Positions 1-7,037 of a stretch of 50,528 bases of DNA are shown piece by piece. Location of the stretch: positions 1 to 50,528 of the forward strand of contig JAFUCM010000017.1 in NCBI GenBank assembly GCA_017459675.1. The letters run 5' to 3'. Each line of letters opens with the position of its first letter. Positions within the stretch are counted from its first letter, which is position 1. Origin of the DNA: Eubacterium sp. GTDB taxonomy: Bacteria > Bacillota > Clostridia > Lachnospirales > Lachnospiraceae. A model generated the notes under the pieces. It saw only the letters and a program-made list of their open reading frames with translations. It was not told where the DNA came from and ran no database searches. Both the position numbers and the translations under genes were made by a program.

Positions 1-141
1 GTTTTCCGCTGCGCAGCTCTGCGATCCGCCGGAGGCTCAACACAGTGGGGAATCCCCACTGTGTTGATACTCACCCCGTCAGGGGTGTTGAGCAGGAAGC
101 CCCCACCTCAACGCATTGCGTAGGTGGTGGGAGTATGTCAC
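1..141 (+). mobile_element. 3' end of an IS200/IS605-type element (right end / omega-RNA scaffold), partial
   Basis: Non-coding DNA packed with hairpins: a near-perfect 29-bp palindrome at 38-66, a CACCCC/GGGGTG hairpin at 72-87, and a larger stem-loop at about 101-131 (CCACCT...AGGTGG with an inner ACGC/GCGT stem). It ends GTGGGAGTATGTCAC, the kind of sequence that closes right ends of IS605-family elements carrying tnpB. If so, this is the omega-RNA scaffold and bases 142-161 would be the guide. The tnpB gene would lie left of the window. The family assignment is from pattern memory only; the hairpins are directly visible. Confidence 0.5.
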
Positions 142-176
142 TAAATTAACAAATCGTATTTATGGGGATGACTCAG

Positions 177-827
177 ATGAACTATAAGGTAATTGACAGA
201 GAAACATATTATAGAAAAGGTGTGTACCGTCACTTCTCGGAAGATTGTAAATGCTCGACATCCATGACGGCGAGAATAGATGTCACAAATCTCGCTGCAT
301 ATTCCAAGAAAACAGAAACAAAGTTTTATATCAACTTTTTATATATTCTTTCAAAGGTTATGAATTCACGCGAAGATTACAGAATGGGATATCTCTGGCA
401 GACAGATGGACTGATTTGCTATGACGTGGTCAATCCCACACAGTATGTCTTCCATGAAGACACGGAAACCTGCACCCCTGTGTATACGGAATACTTTGAG
501 GACTATGATAAGTTCTACGCTGCTGCATTGCGGGATGTTGAAGAGGCGAAGAAGACAAGGGAATACGAGCTGGATATGCAAAATCATCCCAACTGGTTCG
601 ATGCCTCGTTTATTTCATGGCTCTCTTATGATTCACTGAATCTTGAGCTGCCCGATGGAAATCTGTATTTTGCGCCAATTGTTAATTGGGGAAAATACAG
701 GGGAGAAAACGAAAGACTTGTCATGCCTGTAACTGTTCGGCTGAATCACGCGATTGCTGATGGTTATTTGGTAGCAAATGTATTCCGCCTTCTGGAGCAA
801 GAAATAAAGTTGTTTGTTGGGCTTTAA
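177..827 (+). CDS. CatA-like O-acetyltransferase (chloramphenicol acetyltransferase family)
   Basis: About 216 residues, the usual size of type-A chloramphenicol acetyltransferases, which transfer acetyl from acetyl-CoA to a hydroxyl as trimers in the cytoplasm. The start (NYKVIDRETYYRKGVYRHF) and the block STSMTARIDVTNL follow the CAT pattern. The C-terminal active site is NHAIADGY: the catalytic His and the HxxxD spacing are kept, but the first His of the usual HHxxxDG is Asn. In-frame ATGs lie at 162, 168 and 177. I prefer 177 because family proteins begin M-N-(Y/F), although no start has a strong ribosome site. The gene sits 36 bp after the transposon end and is followed by a terminator at 912-950. 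It may give chloramphenicol resistance or be one of the CatA-like enzymes of unknown substrate; the sequence cannot decide. Confidence 0.85.
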   Translation: MNYKVIDRETYYRKGVYRHFSEDCKCSTSMTARIDVTNLAAYSKKTETKFYINFLYILSKVMNSREDYRMGYLWQTDGLICYDVVNPTQYVFHEDTETCTPVYTEYFEDYDKFYAAALRDVEEAKKTREYELDMQNHPNWFDASFISWLSYDSLNLELPDGNLYFAPIVNWGKYRGENERLVMPVTVRLNHAIADGYLVANVFRLLEQEIKLFVGL

Positions 828-911
828 TTGATATATTCAGAACTGTCGAGACGGTGGCTCTTTTATCTCGCAGAAAAGATGAGCCAAGAATAAATGTTAC
901 TATGCACCTAT

Positions 912-950
912 AAAAAGAAATGCCGGGGAGCGACCCCGGCATTTCTTTTT
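912..950 (+). terminator. Rho-independent terminator after the CatA-like gene
   Basis: A long perfect stem (AAAAAGAAATGCCGGGG paired with CCCCGGCATTTCTTTTT, short AGCGA loop) flanked by A- and T-runs, so it can work in both directions. Confidence 0.9.
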
Positions 951-1132
951 AGAAAATTCATTTAAATGTTCGTGAGAACCAGCCACAATGGCCTTTCTGA
1001 GCATCACCACTTAAGGTGACACAAAATGTAAGTAAGTAAACAATCCTCGCTAGGAGTGATACCTATACTTCGAACCGTTCAATAACGGCATCCAATAACT
1101 TGATGTGGCAGGCGTTTCATCCCGCCTGCTAT
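951..1132. other. Gene-free spacer
   Basis: No supportable reading frame. The only structure I see is a GCAGGCG/CGCCTGC hairpin at 1108-1129, next to the 3' end of the minus-strand flavoprotein remnant; it lacks a good T-run and is a weak terminator at best. Confidence 0.5.
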
Positions 1133-1453
1133 TTAAATTATACCGCATCGTTTTTGGCTCTTCCACATTGATTGGTAATGCCATGCGCAATACTCCCTTC
1201 GAGCCACTTGCTCTTTAACTTGTTTCTTATCTTGCTCTCTGATTATATCAAGGAGCAAGATAAGAAACAAGTTATATCGTGTGATTATCTGCACCTTCTG
1301 GAGGACTGGAAGGTACGGTATGCGCCCAAAAACATGGATGACTTCGATTTCAGCATCAGGAGCTGCTTCTCTGACACCATTCAGAAATGAGTCCAGCAGC
1401 TGAGCTGTGTTGCAGTTCTTGCGGGGACCGCCGTTCACGGCTACGATCTTCAT
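1133..1453 (-). pseudogene. Truncated flavodoxin-fold Fe-S flavoprotein / NADPH-dependent FMN reductase
   Basis: The first ~40 residues (start KIVAVNGGPRKNCNTAQLL) closely parallel the intact flavoprotein encoded just upstream in the same direction, including the FMN phosphate-binding GGPRKNxNT loop. After about residue 42 the similarity stops and the frame runs through a 21-bp perfect inverted repeat (1217-1273), giving a low-complexity tail. The cysteine cluster and the rest of the flavodoxin fold are gone. Its ATG overlaps the TGA of the intact gene (ATGA), so the pair was once a translationally coupled tandem duplication. I infer a non-functional remnant. Confidence 0.7.
1217..1273. repeat. 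21-bp perfect inverted repeat with 15-nt loop
   Basis: Arms 1217-1237 and 1253-1273 are exact reverse complements. The repeat lies inside the broken flavoprotein gene on the minus strand, downstream of where homology is lost, and is not followed by a T-run, so it does not look like an ordinary terminator. Confidence 0.9.
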
Positions 1454-2130
1454 GCGTTTGCCTCCATTGCTTTTTGCGCCAGACGTTTGCCCAGATCATA
1501 GGCTTTTTTCAGATCGACCGGGAATTGCGTTTCATGTCGTTCTTTGCGCTCCTCTTCGGAAAACAGATTCATGTCGTAACGGGAGTAATCCTTAAATTGA
1601 AGGGTCTCATAACTGCATAGAATCTCGTTGTATCCGTATAGTCTTCCCATTTCGGTTCCAGTAAATCCGAGCAGCGTATCATAGCCAACCTTATGGGAGA
1701 GCTCTTCCGGACAGTTCATGGTGTAGATGAGAGCTGTCTGAACTGGCTTATGCGGCACCTTCATCCGGTTGCCTTGCTCGTCAAAAAGATAGGTATCCAG
1801 CGGGAACAGCAGCCGTTCCACCAGCGAGCGTACCGAGCCTGTCGGATAGCCGAAATAGACAGGGCTGCCGATAACGATCACGTCCGCGTCCTGACATTTC
1901 TCGATAACAGGCCGGATGCTGTCGCGGATTGCACAGACTCCGTTTGTCTTGCTGTTCTTGATCTTGCATGCGAAGCAGCTGCGGCAGCCGGTAAACTCAT
2001 AATCAAACAAGTTGATTCGCTCTACCTCAAGCCCAGCATCAGCGGCACCTTTCATGGCACTGTCCAACATCTGAGCCGTATTCCAGTTCTTCCGGGGACT
2101 GCCATTAATAAAAATCGCTTTCATTGTCAT
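1450..2130 (-). CDS. Flavodoxin family protein (iron-sulfur flavoprotein / NADPH-dependent FMN reductase)
   Basis: 226 residues with a flavodoxin-like fold. The N-terminal INGSPRKNWNTAQM is the FMN phosphate loop, and GCRSCFACK followed by a Cys about 10 residues later is the cysteine cluster typical of Fe-S flavoproteins. ADVIVIGSPVYFGYPTGSV is the second FMN loop. Such proteins are cytoplasmic electron-transfer or quinone/nitro-reducing enzymes; the substrate cannot be told. The ribosome site AAGGAGAGGT directly precedes the ATG. It is divergent from the HxlR gene (start 2228), a common pairing in which the HxlR protein controls a redox flavoenzyme, so regulation by that neighbour is likely. 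The stop overlaps the start of the truncated duplicate downstream. Confidence 0.85.
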   Translation of the reverse strand: MTMKAIFINGSPRKNWNTAQMLDSAMKGAADAGLEVERINLFDYEFTGCRSCFACKIKNSKTNGVCAIRDSIRPVIEKCQDADVIVIGSPVYFGYPTGSVRSLVERLLFPLDTYLFDEQGNRMKVPHKPVQTALIYTMNCPEELSHKVGYDTLLGFTGTEMGRLYGYNEILCSYETLQFKDYSRYDMNLFSEEERKERHETQFPVDLKKAYDLGKRLAQKAMEANA

Positions 2131-2138
2131 ACCTCTCC

Positions 2139-2167
2139 TTGTTTTTTGAGCTTGCAGGATGTATTAT
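2139..2167 (+). promoter_or_regulatory. Promoter of the HxlR gene, overlapping the divergent flavoprotein promoter
   Basis: TTGTTT (2139-2144), 17-nt spacer, TATTAT (2162-2167) on the plus strand. The same bases give GTTATAAT on the minus strand for the flavoprotein gene (its -35 is weak), so the two -10 regions share GTATTATAAC. This favours joint control by one bound repressor. It also argues against the upstream start at 2159, which lies in the promoter. Confidence 0.55.
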
Positions 2168-2227
2168 AACGAAAAGGGAAGTAAAATGATAGTACGCAGT
2201 TTTTTCTGCCTTAGAGTGGAGGATAAG

Positions 2228-2611
2228 ATGAAAGCAGAAGACCTGACTGAGCTGTTGGAATCCGGCGAAATGACTACTGATGAAATATGCCCGGTCCTTT
2301 ATACGATGTCGATTCTCGGTCAGCGGTGGAAACTGCCGATTCTATGGCATCTGGCAGATGAAGGGACGCTCCGCTACAACGAATTAAAAAGGGGCATCCC
2401 TCTGATCACTAATATTATGTTGACGCAGTCTCTTCGGGAACTGGAACGGAGCTGTTTGGTTGAACGAAAGAATTATGATTCCATTCCTCCAAGGGTCGAA
2501 TATTCCCTCTCAGAACGTGGCAAGACACTGATTCCCATCTTGAAGCAGATCCATGAATGGGGAAAAGATCAGATGGATTTGGTGGTCACTAATGCTAAAC
2601 AGAAAAAATAG
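2228..2611 (+). CDS. HxlR family winged-helix transcriptional regulator
   Basis: 127 residues from the ATG at 2228, which has a strong GGAGG ribosome site six bases upstream; longer starts at 2159 and 2186 exist but overlap or crowd the promoter. It has the HxlR pattern: CPVLYTMSILGQRWKLPIL at the N-terminus with the conserved Cys, then TLRYNELKRGIP, ITNIMLTQSLRELE (recognition helix region), and a wing ending PPRVEYSLSERGKTL. Family members are small dimeric DNA-binding proteins, often sensing electrophiles or redox state through that Cys. The divergent flavoprotein gene is the probable target, and the EamA transporter gene follows nine bases downstream, probably in the same transcript. Confidence 0.88.
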   Translation: MKAEDLTELLESGEMTTDEICPVLYTMSILGQRWKLPILWHLADEGTLRYNELKRGIPLITNIMLTQSLRELERSCLVERKNYDSIPPRVEYSLSERGKTLIPILKQIHEWGKDQMDLVVTNAKQKK

Positions 2612-2620
2612 TTATAGACG

Positions 2621-3595
2621 GTGGAGCTGAACAAGTTGGACAAAAAAGCATTAATAAAATACCTCTGCGCTTTGTTGTTGTTTGGATTGAACGGTATCGT
2701 AGCAAGCCATATAGCGATGAGCAGTTATGAGATCGTATTCCTGAGAACATTGATCGGAAGTGTTCTCTTGATCGCGATATTTCTTATAAGCAGAGGAAAA
2801 TTTCATATAAAACAGAATAAACGTGACGTGCTGTTTATTACTTTGTCCGGTATCGCAATGGGCGCAAGCTGGATGTTTTTATACGAAGCCTATCAGCAGA
2901 TCGGTGTCGGTTTTGCATCCCTCTTATACTACTGCGGTCCGGTTATCGTCATGATCTTATCACCGTTGATCTTCAAAGAAAAACTGACCGCTTCAAAAAT
3001 TGTCGGTTTTATCATTGTTTTGATCGGCATTATTCTCGTGAACGGCAAAACGGCTGCCACGGGAAATAATACATGGGGATTGTTTTGCGGTGCTATGTCC
3101 GCGGTCATGTATTTCTTCATGGTGACGCTGAACAAGCAATCAAAGAGGATTACCGGCATGGAAAACTCTGTGATACAGCTTACCGTCAGCTTTCTTACTG
3201 TTGCTGTTTTCGTTGGATTTAAGCAGGCTTTTGTTATCCATGTGCCGGGAGAAGCATGGATCTGGATTTTAGTACTCGGTGTTGTAAATACCGGAATCGG
3301 ATGTTATCTCTACTTTTCACCGTTGGCAAAGCTCCCGGTACAGACGGTGGCTATCTGCGGATATCTTGAACCGCTGTCGGCAGTAATATTTGCGGCTCTC
3401 TTACTGGGAGAAAAAATGACGCTCGTTCAGGTAATCGGCGCGGTTTGCATTATCGGCGGAGCAATGGTCGGAGAGTTGATCAAAGAAAGAAAAACGGCAT
3501 GGGTCTTGCGCATTCGCAGTCTGTGCAGGATGTCATTCCAACCATTGCATCTTTACTTGACAGTTCAGAGCCGCTTTTGCGGGAACGTGCCGTGA
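2621..3595 (+). CDS. EamA/DMT-family transporter with an aberrant C-terminus
   Basis: Residues ~12-290 hold about ten hydrophobic helices in two EamA repeats, including FLRTLIGSVLL, GVGFASLLYYCGPVI and the second-repeat AICGYLEPLSAVIFAALLLGE motif, as in drug/metabolite transporters of the inner membrane. The normal protein should end near GGAMVGELIKERK (about nt 3492). Here the frame continues for ~35 unrelated residues by overlapping a HEAT-repeat reading frame, so the original stop has been lost at a fusion point. The annotated start is GTG at 2621; a TTG at 2636 sits nine bases after GGTGGAG and is a credible alternative. Follows the HxlR gene closely. Probably still foldable, but the C-terminus is abnormal. 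Confidence 0.8.
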   Translation: MELNKLDKKALIKYLCALLLFGLNGIVASHIAMSSYEIVFLRTLIGSVLLIAIFLISRGKFHIKQNKRDVLFITLSGIAMGASWMFLYEAYQQIGVGFASLLYYCGPVIVMILSPLIFKEKLTASKIVGFIIVLIGIILVNGKTAATGNNTWGLFCGAMSAVMYFFMVTLNKQSKRITGMENSVIQLTVSFLTVAVFVGFKQAFVIHVPGEAWIWILVLGVVNTGIGCYLYFSPLAKLPVQTVAICGYLEPLSAVIFAALLLGEKMTLVQVIGAVCIIGGAMVGELIKERKTAWVLRIRSLCRMSFQPLHLYLTVQSRFCGNVP

Positions 3596-3966
3596 ATGCT
3601 CTCGGCAGGATTGGAAGGAGCAACTATTCATTAATCGCGCCGTTCTGGGCGGAGTTATTCCGATTTGCCACTGATGAGGAACCAAAGGTCAGGCTGAGTT
3701 TTATCTGGGCATCAGAAAATATTGCCACAAACAATCCCGACATTTATGAGAATTATATGCTGGTATTTGAGAAGCTCCTGCACGATGCGGATGACAGAGT
3801 AAGGATGGAAGCACCTGAGATTTTCCGTGTTCTCGGAAAGCGAAGGCCACAGTTCGTCATGCCTTATGTAGATGAGTTGAAAAGGAAATCGGAAACAGAC
3901 GATAACCGTGTTGTAAGAATTCATTGTCTGGGTGCTATTAAAACTGTTAATTCACGAAAAAACTGA
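3499..3966 (+). pseudogene. 5'-truncated HEAT-repeat protein fragment
   Basis: 155 residues from ATG 3499 with HEAT-like helical repeats: VIPTIASLLDSSEPLLRERA, ALGRIGRSNYSLIAP, EPKVRLSFIWASENIA, DDRVRMEAPEIFRVLGKR and NRVVRIHCLGAIKTV. The pattern is that of clostridial HEAT/PBS-lyase-like proteins of unknown role. The start is inside the 3' end of the transporter gene in another frame, and there is no clear ribosome site, so I infer that a deletion joined a decapitated HEAT gene to the transporter. Function unknown. Confidence 0.65.
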
Positions 3967-4046
3967 GGGGCAACAGCGAGTTGCTTGTTCGAATTGCCTA
4001 TACGGTTCATAATGAATGTGAACTAAGAATATGGAGGTACAGTTCA

Positions 4047-4490
4047 ATGACAGTACAAGATACAATAAAAAGCCTGCGTGAGAAGCACGGATTATCACAG
4101 GATCAACTTGCAGAACGGGTAATGGTAACAAGACAGGCTGTAAGTCGCTGGGAGACAGGAGAAACGCAGCCAAACACGGATACGCTCCAATTGTTGTCAA
4201 AAGAGTTTGATGTGTCAATCAACACACTGCTTGGCAAGCCGAGACAGCTTATTTGCCAGTGTTGTGGTATGCCTTTGAGTGAAGATGAAGTCATCAGCAA
4301 AGAGCCGGATGGTAGTTTCAATGAGGACTTCTGTAAATGGTGCTACGTGGGCGGGAAGTTTGCTTATAAGACAAAAGATTCTTTACTTGATTATCTGGTG
4401 GGACACATGCCAAATCCGGACAATACTCCTGATGATGAAAGGCGTGCTCAGTTTGATGGATATCTTTCACAGCTGAAACACTGGAAATAA
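4047..4490 (+). CDS. XRE-family regulator with C-terminal zinc ribbon
   Basis: 147 residues from ATG 4047, chosen for the TGGAGG site about ten bases upstream. Residues ~5-58 are a Cro/CI helix-turn-helix (LREKHGLSQDQLAERV, VTRQAVSRWETGETQP, LLSKEFDVSINTLLG). Residues ~72-105 carry two CxxC knuckles (CQCCGMPL ... CKWC), matching the putative zinc-ribbon domain often fused to such regulators; the end is DDERRAQFDGYLSQLKHWK. Likely a DNA-binding regulator; its target is unknown. A terminator follows at 4499-4545. Confidence 0.85.
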   Translation: MTVQDTIKSLREKHGLSQDQLAERVMVTRQAVSRWETGETQPNTDTLQLLSKEFDVSINTLLGKPRQLICQCCGMPLSEDEVISKEPDGSFNEDFCKWCYVGGKFAYKTKDSLLDYLVGHMPNPDNTPDDERRAQFDGYLSQLKHWK

Positions 4491-4498
4491 GACAGACT

Positions 4499-4545
4499 AA
4501 GGCTCCTCACTTCCGGCAAATGCGTCGGCGGCGAGGAGCCTTTCT
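4499..4545. terminator. Bidirectional rho-independent terminator
   Basis: AAGGCTCCTC (4499-4508) pairs with GAGGAGCCTT (4533-4542), followed by TCTT. It lies between the 3' end of the XRE gene and the 3' end of the minus-strand recombinase fragment and can serve both. Confidence 0.8.
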
Positions 4546-5040
4546 TATGCCTTGATTTCGATGGTGACTCCGGACTTGAAGTCAATGGTGAAATGGTCTT
4601 CGAAAACCGTAATCTTCGTGATCAGACGCTTGACCAGCGTTTCGTCAAACTCCGTGATAGTGGTGGGCTGCTGCCGGATGAAGTCCTGAAGATCTCGAAT
4701 CAGCCGCATCTGTTCATCCCGGACAACGCTGTCGACCTCGGCTTGCTTTCGCATGTCCCGGAGCCGGAGGATCTCGTCCGCTATGGCGTCGTAGTCGTCT
4801 TTCTGGTTTGCTTTTTTCAGGAGGTCCTTCTGCAGCTCACGGAGGCGTTCGTCGATGACCTCCGGCGACAGGGTATCGCCCTGTTTGATCACTGTTGCGA
4901 TGTTGGTCTGCAGGGCTTTCATGAAGTCGTCTTTTTTGCAGAGCACCTGATTGATGGCCTGAATGACTACCTCCTGCAGGTATTCCTCATTGACCGTCCG
5001 GGCTCGGCAGACATGGCCGGTATTCTCTAATCGGCTGACG
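4545..5040 (-). pseudogene. C-terminal fragment of a large serine recombinase
   Basis: The minus-strand frame from about 5040 down to the stop at 4545 matches the C-terminal part of phage/ICE-type large serine recombinases: [18 protein letters not shown] at the end of the zinc-ribbon region, EYLQEVVIQAINQVL, a long coiled-coil (ELQKDLLKKANQKDDYD), and the terminal VKRLITKITVFEDHFTIDF-KSGVTIEI block. The catalytic N-terminal domain with its Ser is absent. Upstream of about 5040 the reading frame stays open to 5204 but is not recombinase-like; it is antisense to another recombinase fragment. Inactive remnant. Confidence 0.75.
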
Positions 5041-5270
5041 GGATCAAGACTGCTGCCGGGAGTAAATATTGGCGTGCATCTACGCTTCGGAAAATCCTTC
5101 GGAATGAAAAGTACATCGGTGATGCACTGCTGCAGAAAACAGTAACTGTTGATTTCCTGACAAAGAAGCGTGTGGAAAACAAGGGAATATATGCATTGTT
5201 TCATGACGGGGAATATATTACGAATGAGCAGATGAACGATAAAAAGTTTCTGAAGCTTGTAAACGGATAG
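5031..5270 (+). pseudogene. Internal fragment of a second serine recombinase, opposite strand
   Basis: A short plus-strand frame that begins just after a stop codon reads [20 protein letters not shown] followed by [18 protein letters not shown]. This is the recombinase-domain signature (WSxSTVxxILxNEKYxGD, then LLQKT) of large serine recombinases. It diverges after KKRVENKG and stops at 5268-5270. It abuts, head to head, the C-terminal fragment on the other strand, so a mobile element has been rearranged and deleted here. Confidence 0.65.
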
Positions 5271-5322
5271 GAGGGGGAATAGGGCATCAACAATTAACAG
5301 AAATTAATAAGCACATAAAACG

Positions 5323-5398
5323 GACGCAAAATCAGACGCAAAAAAATACGTTTGATTTTGCGCCTGCATTCGTTTATAATGTCTTTATATTATAAACG
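5323..5398 (+). promoter_or_regulatory. Strong promoter with two dyads (probable operators) before the AlbA_2 gene
   Basis: TTGATT (5352-5357), 17-nt spacer, TATAAT (5375-5380). Two inverted repeats overlap it: GACGCAAAATCAGACG / CGTTTGATTTTGCGCC (5323-5338 / 5349-5364, 14 of 16 pairs), which covers the -35, and a perfect CGTTTATAAT / ATTATAAACG (5371-5398), which covers the -10. The layout fits tight repression, possibly by the downstream product itself. Confidence 0.75.
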
Positions 5399-5409
5399 GA
5401 GGCACGACA

Positions 5410-6660
5410 ATGAGAGAGTCAAAATACCTGGAGTATAAAGAGTCTGTCACAAATACTTTTCTGAAAACAGTCAGTGCATATGCGAACTATGGAGCGGGCG
5501 AAATTGTATTCGGTATCGCAGATGATGGTCAGATAATAGGAATTGATGATCCTGAAAAAACATGTATGGATATTGAAAACCGTATCAATGACTCTGTTGA
5601 CCCGGTTCCGGAGTATACCCTCAGCATTAATGACAAGACTTCTGTGATAACCCTGAGGGTAATGGAGGGTATTCATAAACCATATTTTTATAAAGCGAAA
5701 GCATACAGACGAAACGATTCTGCTACAATACCAGTTGATCGTCTGGAATTATCAAGACTGGTGCTTGAAGGACAGAACATGTCTTTTGAAGAACTCCCTG
5801 CCTCTGACCAACAATTAAAATTCGAGGTGCTGAAAGAAAAGCTGACGGAGATTATACATATTGAATCTTTTTCTTTGGACACATTGAAAACTCTGGAACT
5901 GTATAGTGACAACATCGGTTATAACAAAGCTGCCGAACTGCTTTCTGATACCAATAGATTTTATGGAACGGATATTGTCAGATTTGGTGACAATATCAGT
6001 ATCATACTTGACCGCGAGACACTGGAACACAGATCGCTTCTCCTGCAATATGAACAGGCTCTGGAGATGTATCGAAAGTATTATCAGTATGAGCAGGTCA
6101 GGGGAAGCATAAGGGAAAAAATATTTCTGATACCGGAAGAAGCCTTTCGGGAAGCAATAGCAAATGCATTGGTGCACAGAACATGGGATGTTGATGCCCA
6201 TATTAATGTGGCGATGTTTCCAGATAAAATTGAGATTACATCTCCGGGTTCTTTGCCACAGGGAGTGAGTGAGGCGGACTTTTTAAAAGGGGGGATATCG
6301 ATCCTCAGAAACAGGATTGTAGCGAGTGTGTTCTTTCGTCTGCAATTAATAGAAAGATTCGGAACCGGTATCCGAAGGATTAATGAGTCATATGCCAGTA
6401 GCAAAATAAAACCTGTTTTTGAGACGACAGAGAACACGATCAGAATTATCCTTCCTGTGATGCAGATGGATCATAATTTGAAGCCTGACGAAGATTTTGT
6501 GTATACACTTCTAAAAGGTAAACTGCTGCCAAGTTCTGTGATTACAGAGAAAACAGGATTTGGAAAATCAAAAACGGTAGCTATTCTGAATAAACTGGCT
6601 AAGATGGGATATATCCGAGTGCATGGAACTGGAAGAGGAACAAAGTACTCTGCAGAATGA
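5410..6660 (+). CDS. AlbA_2 / HATPase_c_4 putative ATP-binding transcriptional regulator
   Basis: 416 residues. The N-terminus (EYKESVTNTFLKTVSAYAN, GGEIVFGI-type GAGEIVFGIADDG) is the Schlafen-like AlbA_2 domain, about residues 5-125. Residues ~235-350 carry the divergent GHKL ATPase pattern EAFREAIANALVHRTW, SPGSLPQGV and ERFGTGIRRI. The C-terminus (~360-416) is a winged helix (SVITEKTGFGKSKTVAILNKLAKMGYIRV). This architecture is usually called a predicted transcriptional regulator; the ligand and targets are unknown, and some relatives occur in defence or mobile-element settings. Start ATG 5410 follows GGAGG. The double-dyad promoter suggests autoregulation. Confidence 0.85.
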   Translation: MRESKYLEYKESVTNTFLKTVSAYANYGAGEIVFGIADDGQIIGIDDPEKTCMDIENRINDSVDPVPEYTLSINDKTSVITLRVMEGIHKPYFYKAKAYRRNDSATIPVDRLELSRLVLEGQNMSFEELPASDQQLKFEVLKEKLTEIIHIESFSLDTLKTLELYSDNIGYNKAAELLSDTNRFYGTDIVRFGDNISIILDRETLEHRSLLLQYEQALEMYRKYYQYEQVRGSIREKIFLIPEEAFREAIANALVHRTWDVDAHINVAMFPDKIEITSPGSLPQGVSEADFLKGGISILRNRIVASVFFRLQLIERFGTGIRRINESYASSKIKPVFETTENTIRIILPVMQMDHNLKPDEDFVYTLLKGKLLPSSVITEKTGFGKSKTVAILNKLAKMGYIRVHGTGRGTKYSAE

Positions 6661-7037
6661 TCAGATTTTTTTGCTCACAGAGAACGACGTTGAGACTATA
6701 GTGTTGCTACAAAAGTTGAACGCGTAGAAATCCTTTATTTTAAGCACTTTTACGAGCATTTCACATTCGGTGAGACCGACTGGTCGAAGCGCGGAAAACG
6801 CCTTGGAAAGTATGTCCGGGTGGTTATAGCAATAGAACTCGTCACTGTAGGCACAAAACTTGAGGACTTATAGACAATAGAATATCACGTTGATTATCGA
6901 AAAAAGAAAATCTTATGGATATAATCCTCTCGAAGAAACTTATGGGAAGACCAGAAAGATCCTGGAGGAATTGAAAGACAGCGGAGTGTATGAAAGCGGG
7001 ACATACCGGCCGCTCACATCCAACCCGGCTCCCTGTT
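6661..7037 (+). other. Decayed spacer with short ORF remnants
   Basis: 377 bases without an intact gene. Two short plus-strand reading stretches remain: about 6694-6873 (includes FYEHFTFGETDWSKRGKR) and about 6889-7051 (includes YGKTRKILEELKDSGVYESG), each closed by a stop and lacking a convincing start. I do not recognise either. The second runs into the 3' end of the CdaR gene on the other strand. This probably marks the right edge of the AT-rich zone. Confidence 0.5.
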
